Shown here: one piece after another, positions 14,201 to 28,096 of the stretch | Layout: the number at the start of each line of letters is the position of its first letter | Numbering within the stretch: the first letter of the stretch is position 1 | Source: Acanthornis magna | Lineage: Eukaryota; Chordata; Aves; Passeriformes; Acanthizidae | Length of the DNA: 64,000 nucleotides | Direction of reading: 5' to 3' | Assembly: GCA_036785705.1 (NCBI GenBank) | Contig: JAWUZG010000070.1 | Span: forward strand, 5,033,001-5,097,000 | Made by a program: the position numbers and the translations under genes | The notes under the pieces: generated by a model | The model's input: only the letters and a program-made list of their open reading frames with translations | Databases searched by the model: none | Told to the model about the DNA's origin: nothing

Positions 14201-17200
14201 ACTAAATTGCAGAGTGGGCAGCTGCAGGATGCTGTGGCAGTCCTGAGTTTGAGTAAGGGCTGTGCCTCCCAGCCAGTTTCTTTGTGTTTTTATCTCAAAC
14301 CGTTATTGACAGGCACAGGAAGGATTTCTGCCTTTGAGGAGGACGTGTCTTGGGAAATTAAAAACCCCATGCCTCGACAGGAGTATTTAGAATAGGCCAG
14401 GATCCCCTGAGGACGATTTATTTAACTGTTGCTCTGAGTTAAACAAGGCATGCTTGTTTCCTACCTGTGTCAGCACCAAGGTGTAGCTCCATGTGCTTCC
14501 TGCTGTTCTCCCAGGCTTGGGAAGGCTGGCAAGTAGTCTGCCAGCAGGTCCCTTACTTGAGGCACCCCTCTGGGAAAAGTGTTTCCCAAGATCTGTGCCC
14601 TGAAGACCCCTAGAAGAGAAGTTTGGTCGATTCTTTTGCAGAAAAGACAAAATAATTACCCCCCCCCATTCTTTTTTTTTCTTTAGTGTTAAAGTAAAAA
14701 CAGAATCTCAAGACCCTTCTTCTTCATGGAGGTCGCTTATTCCAGTCATTAAAGTCAATGTGAGCACGGTGAGTGAAAATACCCTGATAATGAAAATATT
14801 TATGAATATATGCTTAAAAATTATGTTTGCCATTAATTTTTCTTATACATTCTGTTTAATGGTTTTGTTCACCTTCTTGCTTTGAAAAAAGTTAAAATTA
14901 CACCATCAACACATACCTGACACAGTCACAAATCCTGCTGGTGCTGGTGGAAACACAGTTATGCTCTAACTTTTGGGAAATACTTGTGTCTTAGATGTGT
15001 AATGATTTCAAGAATATCGCCAAGTAATTAAATTATGGTTGTTGTACAGTATGGGGTGTGCTGGGTTTTTGGCAGATGTTTGGGGTGGTTTTCTTTTTTA
15101 TTTTCCTGCATGTTTTAATAGGGGTATTTGGATACATTCCTTAGAAGTTGGTGTTATCTCTCCCCGCAAAAAACCCCAAACAATAAAACACACGAAAAGA
15201 TGGCTCTGGAAGTGATAGGAGAAAAAAATGATAGTTTAATATATAAGGCTGTACTTTTAAATATGCACAGGTTATGGCCAGGACTTCTGTCCACACTCTT
15301 TATTTGCATATGGCTGGTTCAACTGCATTTTTATAGGTAAATAGATACTTAAATATATGAGATCAGTGATTACCAGTGAGTAATTTGGTTTGCTTTTTAA
15401 TTTAGGGTCGCTTGGCATTTGGGAATCACTATCAGCCACAAACACTTTGCATTAACTTTGATGATGCCTTTTTGACATACACCACAAAACCACCTTCAAG
15501 CCACCTTGATCAGTTCATGCATATCGTGAAGGGAAAATTGGAAAATGTTCGAGTCATGCTGGTTCCAAGTCCAAGATATGTTGGTCTTCAAAATGATGAG
15601 TAAGTATTGTTTTATTATTTAGGAACACAAGGAAGAGAATGTTGGTTGTGCTTCAGTTTCTTTATTTTACTCAGTGTGTTTAGGCAGTTGGCATTTCTAC
15701 CACTCCGCAGGTTTTTAATTTTGGGCGTTTGAAGCAATTTCATTCATGGAGAAAAGTACTGGTTTGCTGTCTCATTCTAGGTTTTTTTTGTGTGTGTGTG
15801 TGTGTTCTGCTCTATGATTAAATATAGAATAGTTTGGGATGGAAAGGTTCTTTGAAGGCTATCTAGTTCAAACCCTCTGCAATAAGCAGAAACATCCTCA
15901 AATAGATCAAGTGGCTGGTTGGCCATCCAGCCTGGCCTTGAATGTTTCCACGGATGAGGCATCCTGTGTTCAAGGTCTGTTTTCCTTCTGTCAGGTACTA
16001 GAGCTTTGCCAACACTTAATTTCTACCTTAAATGCAAGGTTTAAGGTGTTGACTTCTGTAAAGCTGATTCATGGTTTTGGGAAATATTTTTTAAAAACTC
16101 CCAAAAACCAAAAGGGGCAAAAGCTGTGTAACACTTAGTGTAGTGGAAATCATGTTATCTTTTGAAGACAGATTGCTGATCCTTTTACCTCTGTGTATTC
16201 TGCATAAGTAGGGTTATGCAGCTTGAACAAACGGAAGTAAGTCAAACACAAGCCTGAGTGCTTGCATGAAGTAATAAAATCAACTGTACGTCATTTGTAT
16301 CTTAATTGGCTTTTTATCAGCCAAATCCTGCTGTCTATAATATGCCTTTATATGTTTTTCAAGGAACAGTCTATGGCTGTGTACAGAATCTTTCTCTTCC
16401 AACATGACGACAAAGGAAATTTCTGCAACTAATATTGAAAACAAACAAGATTAAAACAAAATAGGATTAAGATACTCAAACTATTAGCTTTTCCTCTTGC
16501 TTCCTCTAAGTATTTTCTTTTTGTGCTCTTACCGTCCCTGCAGCTCCTGATGGCTGAAGGATGGCATCTGTGCACAAAATGTGCTCTAATTTACTGGGTA
16601 AATTAAAAAAATTGCCCAGATCACTGGAAATGGAGAATGTTTGACTCTTTGGAGCCTGCCCTCTTATGCTGCTTTGGCTTAGCATTTAAGATGGGTGTTT
16701 TAACTTTCAGAAATTCCTGCAGGCAGTGAATATATAAAAAACAGCCAAGTGACTTGATGAAATTTGTAACAGACTGACTGATCAATACAAACATCAAAAT
16801 TTCACCTTGAAAACTGTCATTTTGTATTACAAATACCCATCTCAACACCTTCATCACTCTTTGCAAACAATCCTCTGAAATCCAAGGAAAGACAAAAAAT
16901 TGTGCTAGGAAAAGCAGGTCAAAGCAGCACAAGTTTGGAGCAGGCTCAAGGTAGTAGGCCAGGATAGATATTAGGGAATACTTGAAAATGGTGATGATAA
17001 TCTCATTATCATTCATTGCCGTTATCTAGTTTGTATTCAAGTATTTGACCTTTCACTGCTGGTGTTACTCTCAAAGTAAACTTAGTTTCAAGGTTCCCGC
17101 TTTGTTGCTTTTGGAGAGTTTCTGGCAGTACATGGTCTCTGCATCTGCTGTCTTCCATGTTTTCCAAGATTTCCTGCCTTTGAAATGAGCTGTGGCAAAA

Positions 17201-20200
17201 TGGGCAATGTGCTTCTCACAGGTCACACTCTTAGACTCTGTGTTTCTGTCAAAGGAATTGCCTTTTTTTCTTAAAAAGTGAAAACTTATGACAGTGGTTG
17301 AAAAGCTGCAAAAGTGTATTTTTAAAATCAGAATTTTCATATTATAATATTACTACTTTAGAATATGTTAATATGTAAATTAACATGAGAAAGGGATTGT
17401 AATACAGCAATATAATAGTGTCAGGAGAGGCATTTCATCTTTTAGTTTTATCAGTTAGATCCTTTTATATTGAGGGAAGTATTATTGAGGCAGAACAATT
17501 TCTTTTTTTCTCCTTTTTTTTTTTTTTTAAATAATGCTCTAATTACTGAAAGTCTTGTCCCTTTGGTGTAGAAGGCTATTTTGGTAAGAAAACAATTAGC
17601 AGGTGAAAGGACAATATAGGACAAGGAGAAAGGAACTCTTGACTGAAAGAAACACTGGAAGTAAAGCTTGAGTAGTTACTTGTGATTTAGAATATCTGAG
17701 AAGTACCTTTGCGGAGAGGAACTTGGTATCTTCATGCTTGAGTTAACTTTTAAGTTGTTTGATATAATAATTATAGTAATAAGAGTAACATTGTGATCAA
17801 GGGGTTTGTTTTTTTTCCTCACCATTATGTGGATCCATTATGCAAATCCATTATTATAAACAATTCTATGTTGCATTTAAAATGGTTTGAATTTATAAAT
17901 ATTAATCTCAGCATGTGGATTTTTACTCTTTGTACTCTTTGATTACAGACCACCAAGGCTGATGGGTGAAGGTTTTGTTGTAATGCAGTCCAATGATGTT
18001 GATATTTATTACTATATGGATGAACCAGGTACATTCTCTTAAATGCAGAGTTTTGGGGTTTTTTTTAATGGTGAAAAATCACTGTGCTGAAAGAGTTAGT
18101 GTGAAATTTTGGAGCCAATAGAAGTATCATAAATATGCTTTTGCTCTGATTGCCCTTGAAGTGTTTCCTGAATCTTGAACTAAGACAATACATTTGGTAA
18201 TAGTGTGTACAGGTGTAAGGTGTAAGATAGGTGACAATTTTGGATCATTTTTGGTCATATTTCTTGGACTTCCACTGGGAGCCTGCATTGAATTGTGTCT
18301 TGATATTTTCATGCTGTAGCTGTCTCAAAACTGACATCAGGATGTTTTAATTGTCTTGTGCTTAAGCAAACATTTTAATGCTAATTTGAAGCATCTTCCG
18401 TTAATAATCAGTTTATTGTTTTATGTAATACAGGTCTTGTACCAGAGGAGACAGAGGAAAGTAATGATGGAGAAGCCAGCAATGAAGATAGCAAATTACA
18501 GGATCTGCCACCATGCTGGGGTTTGGACATTGTGTGTGGAAAAGGGACAGACTTCAACTATGGGCCTTGGGCTGATAGGCAGAGGTATGACCATGATTTA
18601 CAGCTTTAATATCTGGTATTACTGAGAACTTTCTAAGGCTTCCATCATGTGATTGCTCAGACTTCTCAGTTATGTGGGTTAGGTAGACAAAGTCTGAAGG
18701 AAGAATCCTGCCATAGTGGTTTAAGATTAGTAAATTCGTTGGTGTTTCTCTTGTTGACCTTCCAAAGTTAGGATCGCTCCACAAATTTTCATTATTAAAT
18801 TAGTAGATTATGTTAATTTTTTTGTGAGCTGAGTATTTTCACTATTTATCAAGTGTTACATACCTAAAGATTTAACTTGTTAATTGGTGATCTTTAGATT
18901 TATCAAGGTCCTGTTAGCTAATATGCGAATAAACTGCATATTGATGAGGAAATTTTATGGAAGCAGAAATCTGGCTATGAAAATAATGAGGGAGGAATAA
19001 TTTATCTCTGCTTAGCATAACCAACTGCTTGATGTTATCTCTGAAGTATTTATTATCTAGTTATTTTAATACAAAATATTAGGCTAGAGTTCTACTGTTC
19101 TTCATTTGGCCCTGGATGTTTTGCACAAGAGTATTTCTGGCATAGGACAATAGGATTGTTTAGAGAGTAAAGGACTGTTAAGTAAAAGTGACATAATCAT
19201 TGCTTTTCCTCTTCTCCCCTATTAATTACAGGCTGGTACTTGGCCTTCACTAATTCTCCTGTGAAACTGTTATGATTTAATGTGTCTCAGGAGTGCGAGG
19301 ATGGCAGCCCAAAGAGTAGTCATTAGATATGATAGTGCATTTAAGAGAAAATGTCACTTTCTAGAACCCTTTGTTAGAAACATGAGGTCAGTGAATCATT
19401 AAGGATACTTTTAATACTCCAAAGAAAGCTTGCCCTGTAATGGAATGCTCTTTATAATCTTAATGGGCTCGGCAGAAGGCAGTTTACTGCATATGCAGAG
19501 TGTGTAGGGTTCATAGATACATATTAGGAGCCCTTTTGCATCTTGCTATGGATAGAACATGGAATTTTGGAAACTTTTAAGCTGCTACAGTGGTGCTGGG
19601 TGCAGGAAAGACTGACTTCGACCCCCCTTGAGACCTGTGTAAGCTCTGCTGCTTCATCACTGCATTTCCTGTCATGTATTTCATGGCCTGTTCAGCTATA
19701 AATCTGTAGAAATGTGGTTTCCATTCTGAGGTCCTAAAGTTTTGTATTTTCTTTATTTCTGGGCCTTGCATCAATTATTTATGCACAAACTGAAGAATAA
19801 ATAGACTACTTCCTACTATGCTTTTTTTTTTTCAAATTTTGTAAACTAAGGATTAGAAATAAGAAGAAAAACATGGGTTTTTTGCCTTCTGAATTAAAAT
19901 TTATGGGTTAGTCCAAAAGTAACTTCTTACGATTTATATTTTTGGAGATTTCAATAATGAGTTGGAAGGCTGCCATGATGAAGTTTTTAAACATTTTTCG
20001 TTATCACATCCACTGATTGTTTAAAGACTCAGCTAAGATGGAAATAGTTAAATGAACCAAGTAGATTCATAACTATTTATATACATATATATACATATAT
20101 TATATGTATATATACTTCTTCTTTGAACAAAAACCAACTCTTTTTTCTTTTTCTTTTCCACTAGGGATTGCTTGTGGAAGTTTTTCTTCCCACCAGACTA

Positions 20201-23200
20201 CCAAGTTATGAAAGTCTCAGAAATTGCTCAGCCTGGGAAACCAAGACAGATCCTTGCTTTTGAACTGCGGATGAATATCATTGCAGATGCCACCATTGAT
20301 TTGCTTTTTACCAAGAACAGGGTAAATAATTAAACCTTATCAAGAAATTAACTTGTCTACTGTGGTTGTGCTATGCTTTTTGGTTGTTCATAGATTGACT
20401 TATCCTAGGTGTTTATTACAGAACTGTGGTTTTAAAAGCTGGGTGATTTTTGTCTTAGTCTTTTATAATCATGAGCAAACCTTTCAAAGAGAAATCTATT
20501 CTGAGAGGCATTATATTAAAGGTTTTTTAAGCTTTAAAGGTACATCTTAGGCAATGCCAGCTCCTACAGTTTTGGGGATTCATGGTCTGGACATGTCCTG
20601 TGCAATCTTAAATTATGATGAAGCTCACCATGATGAAAAATTGATTTCCTCTGATATTGAATGAAGAGATGATATTGGGGGGAACAAACCTTGTTATGTG
20701 TAGAGATTTGGATTTTTCTTGTTGCTTTGCTTATAAATGGCATATAGCATCACTTCATTGTACACTGGTTTTATTCTTTTTGGGGATGCTGAAAGGGTTA
20801 GAAATGTGGTGTTAGAAATGTATATTCATCTGCCCTCCCAGGCCTTGGATCAGAGTATCTTAGGCTGTTTCTCTTAGTGAACCTCAGTCAGCACTTTTTA
20901 AGCCTGAAAGTGGTGGTATTTGATATCAATGCATATTGATAGTTCATTAGTGATATTTCTGGAGGCAAGAAAGGCTTACATCGTCAAGTGCCTTAGTCCA
21001 GGTGTGGGTAGTGACAGCCAGAGGCATAAATAAACCTGGAAATAATGGTTGGGCTATTTTCTCTTCTTGCAATGCAGGAAACCAATGCTGTACATGTAAA
21101 TGTTGGTGCAGGATCCTATTTGGAAATCAATATTCCCATGACAGTAGGTGAAAATGGTGAGTTAAGGCTAAGCCTCATTTGTTTCCCTACTGTTTTTCCT
21201 GAACAGTTATCTTAGTTCTTGTGTAGTGTTTTTCCTCTGTAATCTTGAGATGTATATTCCTGTGTAAGGGAACAAAAATACTTCCTTGTACAGTTCACTG
21301 TGAGATATTGAGGCATGGATCCATCAGGATATTTCATGTTAGCAGACTGCTGAAATCGCTGGTGAAAATGATTTAAATATTGGTGTAGTTCTTATGTCTG
21401 AATGATGATTTGATAACTTTTGTTTGCCAGGCTATTCACCCACAATTAAAGGGCAGCTCCTGCATGTGGATGCCACCAGCAGTATGCAGTACAGGACTCT
21501 CTTGGAAGCAGAAATGCTGGCTGTAAGTTTGCATTAATAAGAACAAAGATTCAGTCTCTAGAGGATTTTTAATGAAGAACTTATTTATTTTTCTGTGGAG
21601 CAGTCTTTAGTTTCTTAATACAGGAAAATGTCTTTTTAATGTGTTTTGCAAGACCTTAATGTATAAGGAATTTATATATACACACATAATTGCGCATGTG
21701 TGTAACCTTTAGTGACTTTAAAAGCACTAACTTACTGTATAAATCATGTATTTACAAATGTTGCCTCATTTGCTATGTAGCCACGTGTTCATACAGGCTT
21801 TGCCTTAATAAATGATTACACTTGCTCTGCTATAGGGTATGTGTGCACAAGCACTTAAGAGTACTCAAGTGTGCTTTAACTACTTGAGACAGATTTAATA
21901 GTGCATCATTCTTCTGTCTGCCCGGTATTTCACTTCTGCAGTGCTTTAGTTCTGTGTATTACCCATCTTACTGCTTTTTAAAATTACCTTATTAGAGCGA
22001 TGTTTTTAATTTGAGCAATATATCAGTGGTTGAAAAATATTCTGTTCTGGGGGATTTTCTTTTGGTGTTTTGTTACAAGTGATGCTTTTGATGAAAACTT
22101 TGGTTTTTAAATAGCTGCAGCAGCAGATGTATCAGAAACTCATAGTATACCTTTCCAAATAAATGAATACACTAACACCTGACCTTCAAACACAGAAGGA
22201 GAGATTAAATTATTAAGGAACTGGAAGAACCTTCTGTTCATCCCAGCAGGAAAACAGTTTTAATTATTCAGCAGGGTACATATGTGAAAACTGCTGAGAT
22301 ACAGGATCAGGCCTTGTCATCTTTTCAGGTAATCCTGATGCTTTAATATCTTGTCCACAGTTCCATATTAATGCCAGCTATCCCCGGATATGGAACATGC
22401 CACAGACATGGCAGTGTGAGCTGGAGGTTTATAAAGCAACCTATCATTTCATCTTTGCTCAGAAGAGCTTCTTTACAGGTAACCTCTTTACTAAATAAGT
22501 TGCATGTCAAATTAAATATTCTTTCTTTGGGATTTCTTTTCAGATTTTGCCAAGTTATGCAAGGTCAGGTTCTCTGATTTCATGTATTTAGGGCAACAAA
22601 TTGTTTCTGGAGGACAAAGTTCTTGATGCCTACAAAATGTCTAAGTACGTGATAGGCTTACATTTGAGTAGAGATACAAAGAATTCAATTTTCTAATATC
22701 TAAATACATTTGATTTGCAGTTATGTTAAATGATCTCAAATTTATTTCTTATTAAAACTCTTATATCACAGCTACTGATTTGCTTAATATTTGTCACCCA
22801 TGATGTTGATTTCTCTGATATCTCTCTTTGCTTGGCTGATTTTCAACTACTTGGGCTTTGGGTTGTGTCCCTGTGGCTGACAGATGATGAGAAAAAGTAA
22901 TTTGCTCCATAGGATTCTGGCTGTGAGGAAGAAGGCAATGCAAGGTGATACAGCACCACCCAACTGTTGCTGGAAGTTCCAGCTGCAGTAATGGAAAGAA
23001 TACAGCCCCATCAATGTGGTGCTGCCTGGGCTAATTAGCCCTGCTGGGAGGAAGGTTTAATTAGTGCAGGCATAGTGCCATGCTAATAAAGTTATCCGCT
23101 GAGTGAGGCCAGAGCCATTGTCTGTGTAGTACCCAGTGTAACCTGCTGCTGTGGTCAGAGCCAACATGAACTTCTCCAGCACTAAAATCCTAAGAAATCA

Positions 23201-26200
23201 CTCACCTGATTGCTACTAACTCACTTTTTATTACTTGGTGTGGGTTTAGATTTGATCCAAGACTGGTCCAGTGACAGCGCACCTGATATTTTTTCATTTG
23301 TTCCATATATGTGGAACTTCAAAGTCATGTTCCATCAGTTTGAAATGATTTGGGCAGCAAATCAGCACAACTGGATTGACTGTTCCACCAAACAGCAGGA
23401 GAATGGTGAGATCACTCTTTTGATTTGGAAGAAGTAGGATGTACTACAAAAATTATCCACAAAATATAGTGTGTATGTATATATAGAGAGAGAAAGTACT
23501 AGAATTACACCCAAAACTTGGTGTGGGAAAAAAAGCACCAGATATACAAGTTATTTTAATTGTTTGCCTGCAATTTTCTTGTGCTAAGTACAGCGTCTTT
23601 CTAGAAAGAGGAAGCTGTAGGCAGTAAATACTTTCAGAATAATTGATTACAGTAATTTATTACTGTTAGTACACTGTAGTTAAAATGGCAATTTTCTGTG
23701 TCCTCAGTTCTTTAATATATTTTAATTATTTCTACATATATGTTTGATGTTTTGTCTAAGAACAAAATAGGGCGTAATTTTGACCAGTTTGTTGTTTTTC
23801 ATTTTCCCTCCCAGTTTATCTCGCAGCTTGTGGCGAAACCCTGAACATTGTTTTTTCTCTGCCTTTCACTGACTTTGTTCCAACCACGTGCAATACTAGA
23901 TTCTCCTTAAGGGTAAGTTCTTCTGTCTTCTAAATGTGAGACATCTTCCCTACCTTCTTGAATCAGGAAATTTTAAATTAGCTCTTTCCTGAAGGAAAAA
24001 TACTGTTTTTCCCTTCCAGTCCATAGAATTTTTCTTTAAGTAACCCAGAGGTAAATGGTTTCAGTTTGCTTGTGTGAAGTATTTAATCATAGGCGGTTTT
24101 CCTTTATATATACACAAAAAGAAAGCTATTTCTTTAAAATATATGCATGCATGTGCTTCACGCATACATATAGATACACAGTACATATATTAGATTGTGT
24201 CTGTGTATGTGTTTTATCACTTGGAATTCTGTTCCCTTTTATTTAGGAAATGTGAAAATCCAATGTATGTTCAAAGATAGAATCAAATACTGTAATGGCT
24301 ACCCCCAAACCATGTAGAAAGCCATCTTCCAGATTTTTAAGAGGTGCTGTAGAATAGATAATGATCACAAAGTGATTTTAACAGATGCAGATAATTCTTT
24401 GAAAGACTGTACTTCTTGTCTTCCCTAAAATAGAAACTGTCTACTGCTGCTAAAAATAAAAAACTAGTTGATGGTGATGTTGCTAATTTGGTATAAATTG
24501 ATAGCAAAGAAAGCTATGTTTTACACGTTTCTTTCTTTTAAAGTTTTTTAGTTCAGATCTAGGGTAACCTTGGTTCACCTATTTAAATTCTGCAGTATGA
24601 TTTGAACAACAGAGCAGGAATCCTTAAAAACTGTGTCCCTATGTTTTATGGATTGCTCTGGTGTGTTGTTATGTGCAAGTTACTGGACTTGTAAGCATTC
24701 ACAATTACAGAGCTCTTGGGATTGTACCAAAACTGGGTGAGAAAACCGAGATTTCTTGTCTAGCTTTGCCTGTCAAGTGACAATGATGGCACATACAAAC
24801 ATGAAAATAGCATGAGTATTATGCATAAAGTGAATGCAAATTAACTTTTCTGTTGTTAATGTTTGATTTTAGGGAGAAGATGTTGATCTTCATTTGTATC
24901 TACCAGATTGTCATCCTAGTAAATATTCCCTTTTTATGCTGGTAAAAGATTGTCAGCCCAATAAAATAAGTCCTGAGTCTTGTATTTCTGCGGAATGCCA
25001 AAGTGGTCAGAAAACGGGCAAACCCAAGTGGAGGAACATTACTCAGGAAGAGTGAGTTTTATTTGGATATATATTTATGTCTTTATATTAGCTCTTCATA
25101 TTTACTTATTTTCTTTGTGATTCATGAACTTCTGAGGTTGCTTTAGAGATGTTTAATGGATGTATTGTACTTGAAATTAAAGCGTGATGTTTCCTTTTGA
25201 AAGGGCTGGATGGGTTGAATGCTGGACAGTCCCGAGTGTTGTGTTTACAATTGACTACTCCTGGCACCCAATTTATCCTCAAAAGGCAGATGAGCAGTTA
25301 AAACAATCCTGTAAGTGTCACTACCTTTGTCTTGTTAGCATGGTTCATTTGGGAAGCTGCTGGGACTTTGAATCACATTGCTTCAATCTGCAGAGATGAA
25401 CTTGGAACTGAACTGCCGTTTTATGTCTCAAGGGAATGTGTTGATCATTAGAATGCACTGGCTTTGATTTAAAACCTGACAACATTCCATGCTGCTACAT
25501 TTCAGGATGTGTCCCAGTTCCTTGTGTAAAAAAGGATACTGTCTGCAGTTGACTTCTCCTTGTCCTTAACTAAGTGGATCTCTTAAATGGGTTGTTGCAC
25601 AAGATAAAATGACACTTGGTGTATTAAACATCAGTATATTAAATAGGAAGTACAATACTTTTGGCCATATCATGTTCTTTAGCTTTTCTAAAATTCTCTT
25701 TTCTGAATTCTTTTTTCTCTTTGGATTTTGTGATGTCATCTTCTGATTTAAGTGTTTAAATACATTATATATGACATAATATTGTCTTCCCTTTATGGAT
25801 ATCAAACTCAGATTTCGTTTCACTGTTAAAGTGAACCATGACCATCAGAAATGAGTGTTAGACTGGTCAATCTAACACTAATATCTAAGAATTTTTTTAC
25901 TGTCTAAATATTTCTAAATAATAAGTATCCTATAAGTATGTACTTGCAAAAAAAAAAAGTTATAAACACAGAGATAAAAGTAAGTTAATTTAAATGTGGA
26001 GGGAGTTATGCAGGAAGTTATGGGGTTACATAAAACTCTTTCAGGTTGAGATGCTAGAAGCAGAACTGATGGAGGAGGGGTGTTAGAAGACTAATGAGGG
26101 CTAATTTGAATGGGCCACAATCAGCAGGTGTTAGAAGATATGCTGGATAGCATTTTTAGGGTTTGACTTCCAGCAATTGACATCTAAAAGAACACAAATT

Positions 26201-28062
26201 TTAGAGGATGAAGCAGAAGAGGTAAGATTGATTTTGCAGATGTTCATTAAGTGCTCTTGTGAGACTGTCAGCTGGTGTCAAATGTGCATTCTTCACATTC
26301 TGAGAACATTTACTTGTAACTGTAGCAATTGAAACCTGCATTTGGAAGTTTGTACAGACACAGGTAATTCATCTGCAGCTTCCTTCGGTGAATAATTCTG
26401 CACAGTCCACCTCACTTCTAGTCTGTGGTGCTGATGGAACGTGTTTGGTGCAGTAGCAACATCTGTATTTTATTTTGAGTCAGTCCATAAAACTCTGAGA
26501 AAGAGAAATATGTTGCAATTCAAAAGATGTAGTTTCCATAAAAAGTGGTCATCTCACTGCAGCATTTGGCTGATTTACAACTCGTAACCTAATGCAAGCA
26601 CTGAGCAAGAACTGCAGACAATAATGGTGAGTTTAGGCCTGGGAGGTTTCTGGCTGCAGGTGTCTGTAGTTCTGTACGTGCCAGTTCTTCCCGTCAAACT
26701 GGCACCTGAAATCTTCCTCCAGCTGGTGCATCAATTTTTGATGGCTTTCCTGTAGAGTTCTCTACTCCCCAGCAATCACTTCACATCCCCAAAACACCTT
26801 CAATTATTCACTTAATTCTTGTTGCCTTTCTTCACTTAAAAAAGACAGTTTTGGGGCTTTCTTGTTCCTAACTCCAACTAGAAAGAAGGGATAGGAAATA
26901 AGATTTGAATATCCAAACTGTTTTGTGTCTGGAGTAATTGAGTTACTTGAAACAAAATTTTGGCCTACAGAGCTTCTCGTTCAGAATAGATTTTTAGTAC
27001 GACTTTGCACTTTGCATGTTTATTCTCTTTTGTTTATTCTGCAGTAGCTGTGTGGTTGTGGGAAATCTGCTCTGCTGAAATGAAAGCATGTCTCTGTTTA
27101 ACTTCAAAAGCAAGATAAATACACAGAATACTTTTTTTCAGAACTTGAGGGATTGTTTTTCTCTTGCATAATTAACATTGACTAAAATATTCTGTATTTT
27201 CTTGTCTTCCCATAGTTACTAGAGATGAGAAACCAGTTTTTTGTAGCACAGGCATGTTAATGTAATTTTACAATCCAAGCTAGGTAGCTGCCATAAGTTG
27301 TATATTTAATACACATTCCTGTTTGCTGGGTTTTGTCCAACAGAAGCCTAACTTGTAATCAAAATCTGTTCTCTACTTTATTTTGCTCCCAAGTGTCAGA
27401 AATGGAAGAAACAATGTTATCTGTACTAAGGCCATCGCAGAAAACAACCGACAGTGTGATTTCATCTCCCACAGCTTCCACCCGCCTTCCCCTCGACCCC
27501 TCGGAGCTGCCCCCGGATAAGCTCCACGTGGAGCTGGAACTCTCCCCAGATTCCCAGATAACCCTCTATGGACCCTTGCTCAAAGCCTTTCTCTCCATAA
27601 AGGTAGGCAGAGGAGCATGATTCGTAAAATTCATGGGTGGCCGCATGTAGGAAAGGGAAATAATTAATTTTGAAACGGAGAATTTGAGTTCTGCAGAATA
27701 ATCAAATTTGGATATATTTTGGAGAACTTCTTTTGTAGGCACTAGGTTTAGTTTAGAAGGACTTTGGTGATAAGGTATAGCGGGGATGACTTCAATTGTC
27801 ACAGGCTCGTGAGAAGACTTCTTACATACTTACATATGTACATATTTATATGTGTGTGTGTATATATATGTGTGTGTGTATATATATGTGTGTGTGTATA
27901 TGTATGTATGTGTGTGTGTATATGCATATGTGTGTGTGTATATATATGCATATGTGTGTGTGTATATATATGCATATGTGTGTATATATGTGTGTATATA
28001 TATGTATATATATGTGTATATACATGTGTGTGTATATATACATATGTATATATGTGTATATA

Positions 28063-28096
<34 letters not shown>

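Larger units (their letters stand above)
15600..17948 (+). other. intron 7 with CR1 end and GT microsatellite
   Basis: 2.3 kb. Holds a (TG)n run at 15789-15806 directly beside a CR1 retroposon end (listed separately) and a 15-base T run near 17514-17528. The open stretch on the minus strand at 16621-17016 has no recognisable protein similarity. Confidence 0.65.

Noticed and set aside
15839..16138. Plus-strand ORF of 99 codons in intron 7
   Set aside because: Most of it is the antisense CR1 fragment. CR1 coding regions are not reached by this truncated copy.
16621..17016. Minus-strand ORF of 131 codons in intron 7
   Set aside because: AT-rich composition, no family resemblance, no splice or promoter context. 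Such a length is plausible by chance in 64 kb read in six frames.
19970..20020. ATGATGA and CTGA words that could be snoRNA C and D boxes
   Set aside because: No terminal stem and no internal D'/C' boxes, and the spacing is poor.
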